A stretch of DNA of 44,820 nt from Burkholderiales bacterium (GTDB lineage Bacteria; Pseudomonadota; Gammaproteobacteria; Burkholderiales; WYBJ01). The stretch spans positions 81,859-126,678 of the forward strand of contig JALHQN010000016.1 in the NCBI GenBank assembly GCA_022841915.1, read 5' to 3'. The translations under genes and the position numbers were made by a program. The notes beneath the pieces were generated by a model, which did no database searches, was not told the DNA's origin, and worked only from the letters and a program-made list of their open reading frames with translations. This document shows, in pieces, positions 9,347 to 16,505 of this stretch (the first letter of the stretch is position 1; every line of letters starts with the position of its first letter).

Positions 9347-10231
9347 ATGACCAATCCCCGCGTGCCTTTCCAGATGTCGAGCGAGCGCAAGCCGCTCACC
9401 CCGCCTTTGCCGGGCAAGATGCTGATCGTCCATGTCGTGATCAACGTTGAATACTGGCCCTTCGACCAGCCGATGCCCCGCAAGACCCTCTCCATACCGC
9501 ACGGCATGGAGCCCATTCCGGACATCCCCAATTATTGCTGGGCCGAGTATGGGCTGCGCTGCGGAATGCCTCGATTGCTCAGTCTGCTGGCCGAAATGAA
9601 GTTGCCGGCGAGCACGAATCTGAACTCCACCGTGATCGACCACTACCCGTCGATCGCTCATGCGATGCTCGATGCCGGCTTCGAATTCATCGGTCACGGC
9701 TATACCCAGCGACTGCTGCACAAAGAGGAGGACGAGGAGAGCGTCATCCGCAAAGCGCTCGCGCAGGTGTCCGCGTTCACCGGCAAGAAGGTGCGCGGCT
9801 GGATGGGTCCGGGGTTCGCGCAGACGTTCGATACACCCGACTACCTGAAGCAGCACGGCATCGAGTACAACCTCGACTGGATCATCGACGACCTCCCCTG
9901 CTGGATGCGCACCAAGCACGGACCGATGGTCTGCATGCCCTATGGCTTCGAGTTAAACGACAGCCTCGTCTATACCGTGGAGCGTCAATCGTCACCCGAG
10001 TTGCTGCAGCGCCTGAAGGACACCTTGACGACCTTCGCCCCGGAACTGCGCCATCAACCGCGCGTACTGACGCTGGGCCTGCACCCTCATCAGATCGCCG
10101 TCCCGCATCGACTGCCTTATCTCGCGCAATCCCTGCAGCTGCTGCTCCAGCGCGACGACACCATCTTCATGACGGGCAGCCAGATCTGCGACTGGTACAT
10201 GTCCGCCGAACCCGCGCCGGCCACCCTGTAG
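9347..10231 (+). CDS. Polysaccharide-deacetylase-fold protein, divergent allantoinase (PuuE) relative
   Basis: A 294-residue protein whose segments match PuuE-type allantoinases in order but at low similarity: NVEYW (33-37, where PuuE has NYEEG), FIGHGYTQ with H117 (PuuE SHGWRW), VRGWMGPG (PuuE LGWYTGR), DWIIDDLPCW (PuuE DSYADELPYW) and LTLGLHPHQIAVPHR (PuuE SVGLHCRLAGRP). In this superfamily the enzyme either deacetylates sugars or opens cyclic amides. The adjacent M20 carbamoylase points to ring opening of a cyclic ureide or imide. The ATG at 9347 follows AGGAAG. No signal peptide is present, so it acts in the cytoplasm. The substrate is unknown; the residue changes argue against plain allantoin. 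Confidence 0.82.
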   Translation: MTNPRVPFQMSSERKPLTPPLPGKMLIVHVVINVEYWPFDQPMPRKTLSIPHGMEPIPDIPNYCWAEYGLRCGMPRLLSLLAEMKLPASTNLNSTVIDHYPSIAHAMLDAGFEFIGHGYTQRLLHKEEDEESVIRKALAQVSAFTGKKVRGWMGPGFAQTFDTPDYLKQHGIEYNLDWIIDDLPCWMRTKHGPMVCMPYGFELNDSLVYTVERQSSPELLQRLKDTLTTFAPELRHQPRVLTLGLHPHQIAVPHRLPYLAQSLQLLLQRDDTIFMTGSQICDWYMSAEPAPATL

Positions 10232-10236
10232 CCGTC

Positions 10237-11520
10237 ATGGATGCCCCCTGGCAGACGGCTCACTTCCCCGGCACGGCGCTGAGGCCATTGGCCGAGCGCC
10301 TCTTCGCCCAACTGCGCGAGCTGTCTCACGATGGCGTCGGCATTACGCGCGAGTCATTCGGCAACAAGGAAACAGCCGCTCAAGAGCTGATCGCGGCAGC
10401 GGCGCGCGAGCACGGCTTGACGGTCGAGCACGATCGCGCCCGCAATCTGGTCGTCACCCTCGATGGACAGGATCCGCGTGCTCCCTTTGTCGCCACCGGT
10501 TCGCATCTCGATAGCGTCCCGCGCGGGGGCAACTACGATGGCGCGGCCGGCGTCATCGCCGGTCTGCTGGCGCTCATCGGCCTGCGTCGATCGCAGGCCA
10601 CCCCGCCGCGCACCGTGAAGCTCCTGGCCTTGCGCGGCGAAGAGAGCTGCTGGTTCGGCAAATCCTGGATCGGAGCGCATGCGCTGTTCGGCCTGCTCGG
10701 CGCAAGAGATCTCGAACGCGGCCGCTTCGACACAGGCCGGCCGCTGCGCGCTTACCTCGACGACGTGGGCGCGGACGTCCCCGCGATCGAGCGCGGCGAA
10801 GCCCTGATCCGACCCGAGCAGGTTCGCGGCTTCATCGAGCTGCATATCGAACAAGGGCCGGTCCTCGAAGCCAAAGGCCTGGCGCTGGGCGTCGTCACCG
10901 GCATCTACGGCAATCTGCGACATCTCGATATCGTCTGCCACGGCACTGCGGCTCACGCAGGCGCCACGCCGCGCGGCCTGCGTCAAGACGCCGTGGTCGC
11001 CATTGCGGATCTGGTGATGCGCCTCGATCAGCACTGGCAGGCATGGCTCGATGCCGGCAAGCAGCTCGTCGTCACCCACGGCATCCTGGGCACGGATCCG
11101 AGCGAGCATGCGATCTCCCGCGTGCCGGGGCAAGCGCATTTCAGCATGGAGATTCGCGCCGACGACGACGCCACGCTGCACGCCTTTCATGCGCTGGCTC
11201 GCGACGAAGCGACCGCCGTGTCCCGGGAACGCGGGGTGTCCTTCAGCTTCGACGAGGCCATCGTGAATCGCGCCGCTCCCATGGATGCGCGCTGGATCCA
11301 ACACCTCGAATCCTTGTGCGATCACGCGGGTATTCCCCACATCCGCATGCCGAGCGGCGCCGGTCACGATGCTGCCGTCTTCGCCCAAGTCGGCATTCCC
11401 ACGGCGATGCTCTTCATTCGCAACGCCGAAGGCTCTCACAACCCACGAGAACGCATGGCGCTGGACGACTTCCTCCTCGCCACACGTGTGCTGGCCGATG
11501 CCCTGATGACACCGGCTTGA
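10237..11520 (+). CDS. M20 family hydrolase, N-carbamoyl-amino acid / ureido acid amidohydrolase type
   Basis: A 427-residue dinuclear-metal amidohydrolase of the AllC/HyuC group. Metal-site and active-site motifs are GSHLDSVPRGGNYDG, RGEESCWFGKS, IELHIEQGPVLEAKGLALGV and SGAGHDAAVF. The family removes ammonia or carbamoyl groups from ureido acids. The third motif differs from the common ADEEG/NEEG forms (here RGEES), so specificity may differ from the other two M20 enzymes in this window. It starts at the ATG 5 bp after the deacetylase-fold gene, as last gene of the operon. The stop is 9 bp from the stop of the convergent TctC-type gene, leaving no room for a terminator. Confidence 0.9.
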   Translation: MDAPWQTAHFPGTALRPLAERLFAQLRELSHDGVGITRESFGNKETAAQELIAAAAREHGLTVEHDRARNLVVTLDGQDPRAPFVATGSHLDSVPRGGNYDGAAGVIAGLLALIGLRRSQATPPRTVKLLALRGEESCWFGKSWIGAHALFGLLGARDLERGRFDTGRPLRAYLDDVGADVPAIERGEALIRPEQVRGFIELHIEQGPVLEAKGLALGVVTGIYGNLRHLDIVCHGTAAHAGATPRGLRQDAVVAIADLVMRLDQHWQAWLDAGKQLVVTHGILGTDPSEHAISRVPGQAHFSMEIRADDDATLHAFHALARDEATAVSRERGVSFSFDEAIVNRAAPMDARWIQHLESLCDHAGIPHIRMPSGAGHDAAVFAQVGIPTAMLFIRNAEGSHNPRERMALDDFLLATRVLADALMTPA

Positions 11521-11529
11521 GCCGAAAGC

Positions 11530-12504
11530 CTAGAGCATGCCCGGCTTGAGGCCTGCCGCCTTCACCGCCGCCCCCCAACGCTTCAAGTCGGCGCGGATGT
11601 ATTCCGCGAAGGCCTCCGGGTTTCTGTAGGACGGATCGGCGCCCTGCTTGGAATAGGCGCTGATGATTTCCGGGCTCTTCAGCGCCTTTTCGATGGCTTG
11701 GTTGAGCTTGGCGACCACGGCCGGCGGCGTACCTCGCGGCGCAAGCAGACCGTACCAGGCGAGCGATTCGTAACCCGGCAAGGTTTCCGCCACGGTCGGG
11801 ACCTTGGGCAGCACCGGCGAGCGCTCGGTGCTCGTCACTGCGATCGCCTTCAGCCTGCCGGCGGTGATGAGCGGCATCGAGACCGGCATCGACGGGATAT
11901 GCAGTTGCACCGCGCCGGAGACCACCTCGGCATTGGCTTGGGGACCGCCCTTGTAAGGCACGTGGTTCATCTTGATGCCGGCCATGGCGCTGATCATCTC
12001 GGCCGACAAGTGCGAGTTGGTGCCGATCCCGGACGACGCGTAATTGAGCTGACCAGGCTTGGCCTTGGCATGCGCGACCAGATCCTTGATCGAGTCGATG
12101 GGCAAGGAAGGCGTCAAGACGACGACGTTGGGCGACACCGCCACCAGCGCGATCGGCGTGAAGTCGCGCACCGTGTCGTAGGGCAGCTTCGCGTAGACGT
12201 AAGGATTGATCGAATGGCTCACGAAAGCCATGTAAAGCGAATGTCCGTCCGGATTGGCTTTGGCCACGATCTCCGTGCCGATGATGGTGCCGGCCCCCGG
12301 CCGGTTGTCGACCACGACCTGTTGTCCGAACGACGCCCCAAGACGCTCGGCCAGGATGCGCGTCAGCACATCGGAAGTTCCTCCGGGCGGAAAGGGAACG
12401 ACGATGCGTATGGGTCGAACGGGATAGTCGGCGGCCAGTACGGCGGTGGCGGGTGCGAACGAACACGAGAGGGCGGCCGCCGCAAGTAAAGTGGCGCGTG
12501 GCAT
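11530..12504 (-). CDS. Bug/TctC family periplasmic solute-binding receptor
   Basis: A 324-residue extracytoplasmic receptor of the tripartite tricarboxylate transporter type. A signal peptide (MPRATLLAAAALSCSFAPATAVLA) precedes the family opening DYPVRPIRIVVPFPPGGTSDVLTRILA. The GTEIVAKANPDGHSLYM and NHVPYKGG segments are the ligand-loop hallmarks. The ATG at 12504 is preceded by AGGAG five bases away; a longer frame to 12540 lacks this. No TctA/TctB genes are adjacent, so it is an orphan receptor that probably feeds another permease. It lies second in a minus-strand pair with another receptor and converges on the FAD/deacetylase/M20 operon, whose substrate it may bind. Confidence 0.93.
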   Translation of the reverse strand: MPRATLLAAAALSCSFAPATAVLAADYPVRPIRIVVPFPPGGTSDVLTRILAERLGASFGQQVVVDNRPGAGTIIGTEIVAKANPDGHSLYMAFVSHSINPYVYAKLPYDTVRDFTPIALVAVSPNVVVLTPSLPIDSIKDLVAHAKAKPGQLNYASSGIGTNSHLSAEMISAMAGIKMNHVPYKGGPQANAEVVSGAVQLHIPSMPVSMPLITAGRLKAIAVTSTERSPVLPKVPTVAETLPGYESLAWYGLLAPRGTPPAVVAKLNQAIEKALKSPEIISAYSKQGADPSYRNPEAFAEYIRADLKRWGAAVKAAGLKPGML

Positions 12505-12624
12505 GATGGCTCCTGAGGAAATAAGCGCTCTAGTCAGCAAGAGCTATGCCGACCTCATCCGCGCATCCAAGCAGGCTACACGCTCTGGTCGCGCCTCCAC
12601 GACGGGCGATCGGGAACGACACAG

Positions 12625-12639
12625 GCACCGTCCCGGTGC
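12625..12639 (-). terminator. Small hairpin between two receptor genes
   Basis: GCACCG, three bases, then CGGTGC form a 6-bp stem 82 bp after the stop of the receptor gene ending at 12722 and upstream of the next receptor start. There is no T-run, so it could be a weak terminator, an attenuator, or chance in GC-rich DNA. Confidence 0.3.
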
Positions 12640-12721
12640 GCACCATCGCCCCCCCGACTGGATCGCGGGGCTGTTGGATCCCTTATGAGTTTCATCACCC
12701 CGGAAGGAGCCGTTCCCCGAT

Positions 12722-13684
12722 CTACCTGCCGGCTCCCACCGCCTTCGCCACTGTGGCCCACTTCTGGACTTCACGCTCGAAATGGGCCTTGAAGGCCTCT
12801 GGAGAACTACTCAACGCCTCCAGACCGGATGCAGCGAACTTTTCCTGCAGATCCCGCGCACGCATCACCTTGACCGTCTCGTCGTTGAGCCGCGCCACGA
12901 TCTGCGTCGGCGTGCCAGCTGGCGCGAACAAACCGTACCACGCACTGTACTCGTAACCCGGAACGGCGCTCTCCCCCACCGTCGGCAGTTCCGGCGCCAC
13001 TGCGATCCGCTTGGCACTCGTCACCGCCAGCGCGCGCACTCTGCCGGTCTTGACGTGCGGCAAAACCACGGAGACTGTCGCGATCATCATCTGCACCTGG
13101 CCAGCCATGAGGTCGGTGAACGCGGGTCCGGCGCCCTTGTAGGGCACATGCAGGATGTCGATCTTCGCGCTTTGCTGGAGAAGCGCCGCGCCCATGTAAG
13201 GGCCGCTGCCCGCGCCGCCGGAGGCGTACGCGATCTGTCCCGGCCGGGAGCGCGCCAGCGAGACGAGCTCCGCCACGGATTTCACGGGCAGCGACGGATG
13301 CGTGGCCAAGATGAACGGTTGCGTCGCAAGGATGCTGATCGGCGCGAAATCGTTGAGCGTGTCGTAGGGCAGCTTGTCGTAGAACGATGCGTTGAAAGCG
13401 AGGCTGGTATGGTTGAGCAGCAAGGTGTACCCGTCGGGCGGGGCCTTCGCAGTGAGCGCCGAGCCGATCGTCGTCCCGGCGCCCCCGCGATTGTCGACGA
13501 CGACCTGCTGGCCCAGCGGGCCGCTCAGGTTCTGCGCGAGCAGGCGTCCGATCAGATCCGTGCCGCCCCCCGGCGCTGTGGGGACGATCAGCCGAACCGG
13601 CTTCGCGGGATACGTCTGCGCTATCGCACCCGCGCTCCATTGCACCAGCGCACCAGCCACCACCACCAAGGTCCACTTTTTCAT
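12722..13684 (-). CDS. Bug/TctC family periplasmic solute-binding receptor
   Basis: A 320-residue receptor with a signal peptide (MKKWTLVVVAGALVQWSAGAIAQ) and the family start TYPAKPVRLIVPTAPGGGTDLIGRLLA. It has the GSALTAKAPPDGYTLLL and LHVPYKGAGP segments. The ATG follows GGAG (GGAGTCTCG). It is the upstream member of a tandem pair of receptors 217 bp apart. These two are not close copies of each other, for example at the VPTAPGGG versus VPFPPGGT loop, so they probably bind different carboxylates or amides. There is no dedicated permease beside it; the only TctBA pair in the window is at 16.0-17.9 kb. Confidence 0.93.
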   Translation of the reverse strand: MKKWTLVVVAGALVQWSAGAIAQTYPAKPVRLIVPTAPGGGTDLIGRLLAQNLSGPLGQQVVVDNRGGAGTTIGSALTAKAPPDGYTLLLNHTSLAFNASFYDKLPYDTLNDFAPISILATQPFILATHPSLPVKSVAELVSLARSRPGQIAYASGGAGSGPYMGAALLQQSAKIDILHVPYKGAGPAFTDLMAGQVQMMIATVSVVLPHVKTGRVRALAVTSAKRIAVAPELPTVGESAVPGYEYSAWYGLFAPAGTPTQIVARLNDETVKVMRARDLQEKFAASGLEALSSSPEAFKAHFEREVQKWATVAKAVGAGR

Positions 13685-14340
13685 CGAGACTCCAATAATT
13701 TCACCATCGATTGCGTTGATTCCCGTGTTCTGGAACTGACGAGTCTATGTCCGGCAAGGTCTCGGCGAGCGTATGGGCCGCCGGCCCGGCGTGCAGCCTG
13801 CCGGGATTCGTCTGCCGTGGAAAATGCCGTCAGAGGTTCTTGTGCACGCACGATCTCGATGAAGATCGATCAAGGCGTGCACGCAGCCCGACATGGCCAA
13901 GCCCCCTATCGGGAGAAGGACGGTCAGTGTGGCGCCTGGCTCCTCCAGGGGAGTCTACCGCATCATGTCGCTAACGATGCTGGATGCGAGGCCCTTACGC
14001 ACCCAGGCGCTTCTGCGCGGACGCCGTCAGGCATGCACGGCAACGCTGTCGAACATCCGCTCGAAGTCAGTGCATTCGAGCACACCGCCCCTTGCCACGA
14101 TGAAGCCCGGTTTCGCGCCCTTCCGGTCAGGAACAACTTGAACTCCAGGCCTTGCGCATGATGACACATCGGTGAACGCCGCCGAATCGGATCAGCCGAC
14201 CGAAAGGGACTCTTCGAGTCTTTCGGCACGGGCCAGAGCGATGCGCGGTGTAACCGACTGCCCCATCGGCTCGAATACGAGGATGTAGTCGTCATCGAGT
14301 TCCACTCCACGAACATCACTGCGCCCAGGAGATAGCGACC
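13685..14340. other. Intergenic stretch with one bulged hairpin
   Basis: About 650 bp between divergent genes (receptor on minus, DoxX on plus). I recognise no coding frame. At 14200-14226 CCGAAAG and CTTTCGG pair around an inner ACTC/GAGT stem with a GG bulge, a 27-base hairpin 114 bp before the DoxX start. It may be regulatory or a terminator of an unseen transcript. Confidence 0.4.
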
Positions 14341-14697
14341 ATGCGATTCGTGACACCGATACTTGCCCTCGTTTTCCTTGCCTCCGGAGGCGCCAAGCTC
14401 GCCGGCCTCGATTTCGAAATCCAGGCCTTCACGCGCTGGGGATATCCGATCTGGTTCATGTACCTCACCGGCGTCGCCGAAGTCGCTGGGGGAATCGGCC
14501 TGCTGATCCGCCGGCTCTCCGCGCTGGCCTCGGCCTGCCTCGCGGCCTTGATGATCGGTGCAGTCGCCACCCACGTCATCCATGCGGAATGGGGCATGCT
14601 TGCACTCGCCACCACCATCATGACGCTCGCCGCCTGGCGCGCCTACAGCGGCCGGACAGAAATCTGTGCGCTGTCCAGTCGCCTTGCCGTAGCCTGA
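14341..14697 (+). CDS. DoxX family membrane protein
   Basis: A 118-residue inner-membrane protein with four predicted hydrophobic segments. It has the DoxX-like features FLASGGAKLAG, an aromatic-rich GYPIWFMYLTGVAEVAGGIGLL helix pair, and small residues in the last two helices. The ATG has CAGGAGATAGCGACC upstream, a good ribosome-binding site. DoxX-like proteins are small quinone/thiol-associated membrane proteins of mostly unknown role. It is monocistronic, followed 25 bp later by a strong GC hairpin. Nothing links it functionally to the transport genes around it. Confidence 0.87.
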   Translation: MRFVTPILALVFLASGGAKLAGLDFEIQAFTRWGYPIWFMYLTGVAEVAGGIGLLIRRLSALASACLAALMIGAVATHVIHAEWGMLALATTIMTLAAWRAYSGRTEICALSSRLAVA

Positions 14698-14722
14698 GGT
14701 CGGACAGCGAGCATCGGCCAAA

Positions 14723-14747
14723 GCGCCCCCGTACCTCGCGGGGGCGC
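14723..14747 (+). terminator. GC-rich hairpin after DoxX gene
   Basis: GCGCCCCCG and CGGGGGCGC form a perfect 9-bp stem with a 7-base loop, 25 bp after the DoxX stop. There is no clear U-run, but position and strength fit a transcription terminator. Confidence 0.65.
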
Positions 14748-14809
14748 GAATCGCGGGGATTCCGCATGGATCCATCCGCGCAGCCGCCAGCGTGAGGAAA
14801 TCCCCCCGA

Positions 14810-14845
14810 GTCGATCGAGCACCCGCTCACGGATGCTCGATCGAC
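14810..14845. repeat. 12-bp perfect inverted repeat with 12-bp spacer
   Basis: GTCGATCGAGCA (14810-14821) is repeated inverted as TGCTCGATCGAC (14834-14845). It sits between convergent genes, 112 bp after the DoxX stop and 102 bp past the stop of the minus-strand receptor gene at 14948. A long-loop bidirectional terminator or a protein-binding site are both possible. Confidence 0.5.
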
Positions 14846-14947
14846 GCTTCGCTTGCGTCTTCCGCCCGATCGCACGCAAGTCGAACAGCCCCCAGGCACG
14901 GCCAGCGCGGGCGCCAGGACCTCACCACACGCGCACCCTGCTTTCGC

Positions 14948-15931
14948 TCAGCGCGTCTTCTGATTGGTCTCGCGCACCAGCGGCACCCACTGCGCACGCT
15001 CCGACGCGTAGAAGCGATCGACCTGCGCCGGGTCCATGGCATCGAAGAATTCCGATCCGAGCGCGGCAAGGCGTTCGCGCAGCTCGGGCATCTTGAGCAC
15101 GGCAGCGAACTCCCTGTTCAATCGGTCGACGGTAGCCTGCGGCGTTTTTGCCGGCACCGCGATCGAGTTCCAGGTGTACCCGGTGAAGCCCTTCAACCCC
15201 TGCTCGTCAGCCGTCGGCACATCGGGCGCTGCGGCCAACCGGGTGCGTCCCGTCGTCGCGAGGGCGCGCAATGCCCCGCCCTGCAAATGGGGGATCGCGG
15301 TCACCGCCACATCGAACTGATGTGACAGCCTGCCCGCCATCAAGTCGCGCAACCCTTCCGCGCCGGCCTTGTACGGTACATGGCGCACGTCCACGCCTGC
15401 CGCTCGTGCCCACATCAGGCCGACGACATGAGTCGTCGTCCCTTGCGGGCCTGACCCGTAAAGGAACTTGCCCGGCGCGGTCTTCAGCCGATCGATGTAC
15501 TCCTGCATGGTCTTCGCAGGGTCGTCTTTGTTCACCATGAGCATCAGCGGCACGGCGTTGAGCATCGCTACGCCGCGCAGGCTGCCCACCAGGTCGAATG
15601 GCATCGGATCGAACAGCGCGAGATTGAATACCAGCTGCGATGACGTGCCCACGAGCAGCGTATGACCATCGGGCTGCGCCTTGGCGACGGCCTCCGTGCC
15701 CTGCATGCCCGAGGCGGCCGGAAGGTTCTCGATGACCAGCGGCTGGCCGATGCGCTTCTCCAGTTCGGGTGCGATCAGCCGCATCACGACGTCCGCGTTA
15801 CCCCCGGCCGAAGAGGCCACGATCACTCGCACGGGTTTCGCGGGCCATCCCGCCTGGGCCCACGACTGCGGGCTGTGAATCATCGACACCACGAATGCTG
15901 CGGCGACGGCCCGAAAAAGACCTGATCTCAT
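14948..15931 (-). CDS. tctC: TctC-type periplasmic receptor of the tctCBA locus
   Basis: A 327-residue tripartite tricarboxylate transporter receptor. It has a signal peptide (MRSGLFRAVAAAFVVSMIHSPQSWAQ), then GWPAKPVRVIVASSAGGNADVVMRLIA and RHVPYKAGAEGL. The first loop reads ASSAGGNAD rather than the common PFPPGGxxD, so it belongs to a distinct receptor subgroup. I chose the ATG at 15931, with GGAG eight bases upstream, over longer frames. It is divergent from tctB-tctA, the only permease pair here, and so is the most likely cognate receptor of that system. A Fur-like sequence lies between the divergent starts. Confidence 0.92.
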   Translation of the reverse strand: MRSGLFRAVAAAFVVSMIHSPQSWAQAGWPAKPVRVIVASSAGGNADVVMRLIAPELEKRIGQPLVIENLPAASGMQGTEAVAKAQPDGHTLLVGTSSQLVFNLALFDPMPFDLVGSLRGVAMLNAVPLMLMVNKDDPAKTMQEYIDRLKTAPGKFLYGSGPQGTTTHVVGLMWARAAGVDVRHVPYKAGAEGLRDLMAGRLSHQFDVAVTAIPHLQGGALRALATTGRTRLAAAPDVPTADEQGLKGFTGYTWNSIAVPAKTPQATVDRLNREFAAVLKMPELRERLAALGSEFFDAMDPAQVDRFYASERAQWVPLVRETNQKTR

Positions 15932-15958
15932 CTTCCGATCTCCGATTTGATTGGGAAC

Positions 15959-15977
15959 GCGAATCATTCTCATCATG
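15959..15977. promoter_or_regulatory. Fur-box-like sequence between divergent tctC and tctB
   Basis: On the minus strand this 19-mer reads CATGATGAGAATGATTCGC and matches the classic Fur consensus (GATAATGATAATCATTATC) at 13 of 19 positions by hand alignment. It lies 28 bp upstream of the tctC start and about 54 bp upstream of the chosen tctB start, where it could control both promoters. The surrounding 100 bp is noticeably AT-richer than the genes. Function is inferred only from the match and position. Confidence 0.45.
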
Positions 15978-16030
15978 TTAGACTTACCATCATGAGTCAA
16001 GGCCCTCTCTCCCGATCTGCGGTGTCGAGC

Positions 16031-16471
16031 ATGACGAAAACACGCGAAGCGCTGGCCGGCGTGGCCCTGGCAACGCTCGGGTCCGTCGCCGCATGGTTGG
16101 CATGGCAAATGCCGGTGGGGTCCTGGGACAGGATGGGCCCGGGCTTCTTGCCGCTATGCGCGGCGGGCGGCCTCGTCGTCAGCGCGCTGGCGAGCCTGAC
16201 CAGTCGCAAGGCGGCGGCACCGGCATCGGGTGGCTCCGTAACGCGCTTGCTTATCGCCGCGACTGGTATCGTCGGCTTCGCGTTGCTGATCGATCTCGCG
16301 GGCAGTCTGCTCGCCGCGTGGCTCTTGTCGACGGCGGCAGCGCTGGCTGCGGGACTGCGACTCCTCCCTGCCGTGGGCTGGGGCAGTGTCCTCGGGCCGG
16401 GCGCGGTGCTCGTGTTCGTTCATGCGCTCGACGTGCCGGTCCCGTTGTGGCCGGGGATATCGTCGCAATGA
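16031..16471 (+). CDS. tctB: TctB family small permease subunit
   Basis: A 146-residue protein with four hydrophobic segments, typical of the small, poorly conserved TctB subunit. The opening TREALAGVALATLGSVAAWLAW, followed by a MGPGFLPL loop, is characteristic: the PGFFP/PGFLP loop is the family mark. I chose the ATG at 16031 because the family normally begins just before the first helix; an ATG at 15992 would add 13 residues. Neither has a strong ribosome-binding site. It works with TctA in sodium-driven uptake of carboxylates delivered by a TctC receptor. Its stop (TGA) overlaps an ATG in another frame that is probably the original tctA start. Confidence 0.85.
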   Translation: MTKTREALAGVALATLGSVAAWLAWQMPVGSWDRMGPGFLPLCAAGGLVVSALASLTSRKAAAPASGGSVTRLLIAATGIVGFALLIDLAGSLLAAWLLSTAAALAAGLRLLPAVGWGSVLGPGAVLVFVHALDVPVPLWPGISSQ

Positions 16472-16505
16472 ACGCACCAGTCGATCGCCACTGCTCGGGC
16501 CGCAC

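Noticed and set aside
13963-14775. 270-codon minus-strand frame around the DoxX gene
   Set aside because: It is antisense to a clear DoxX gene and shows no motifs.
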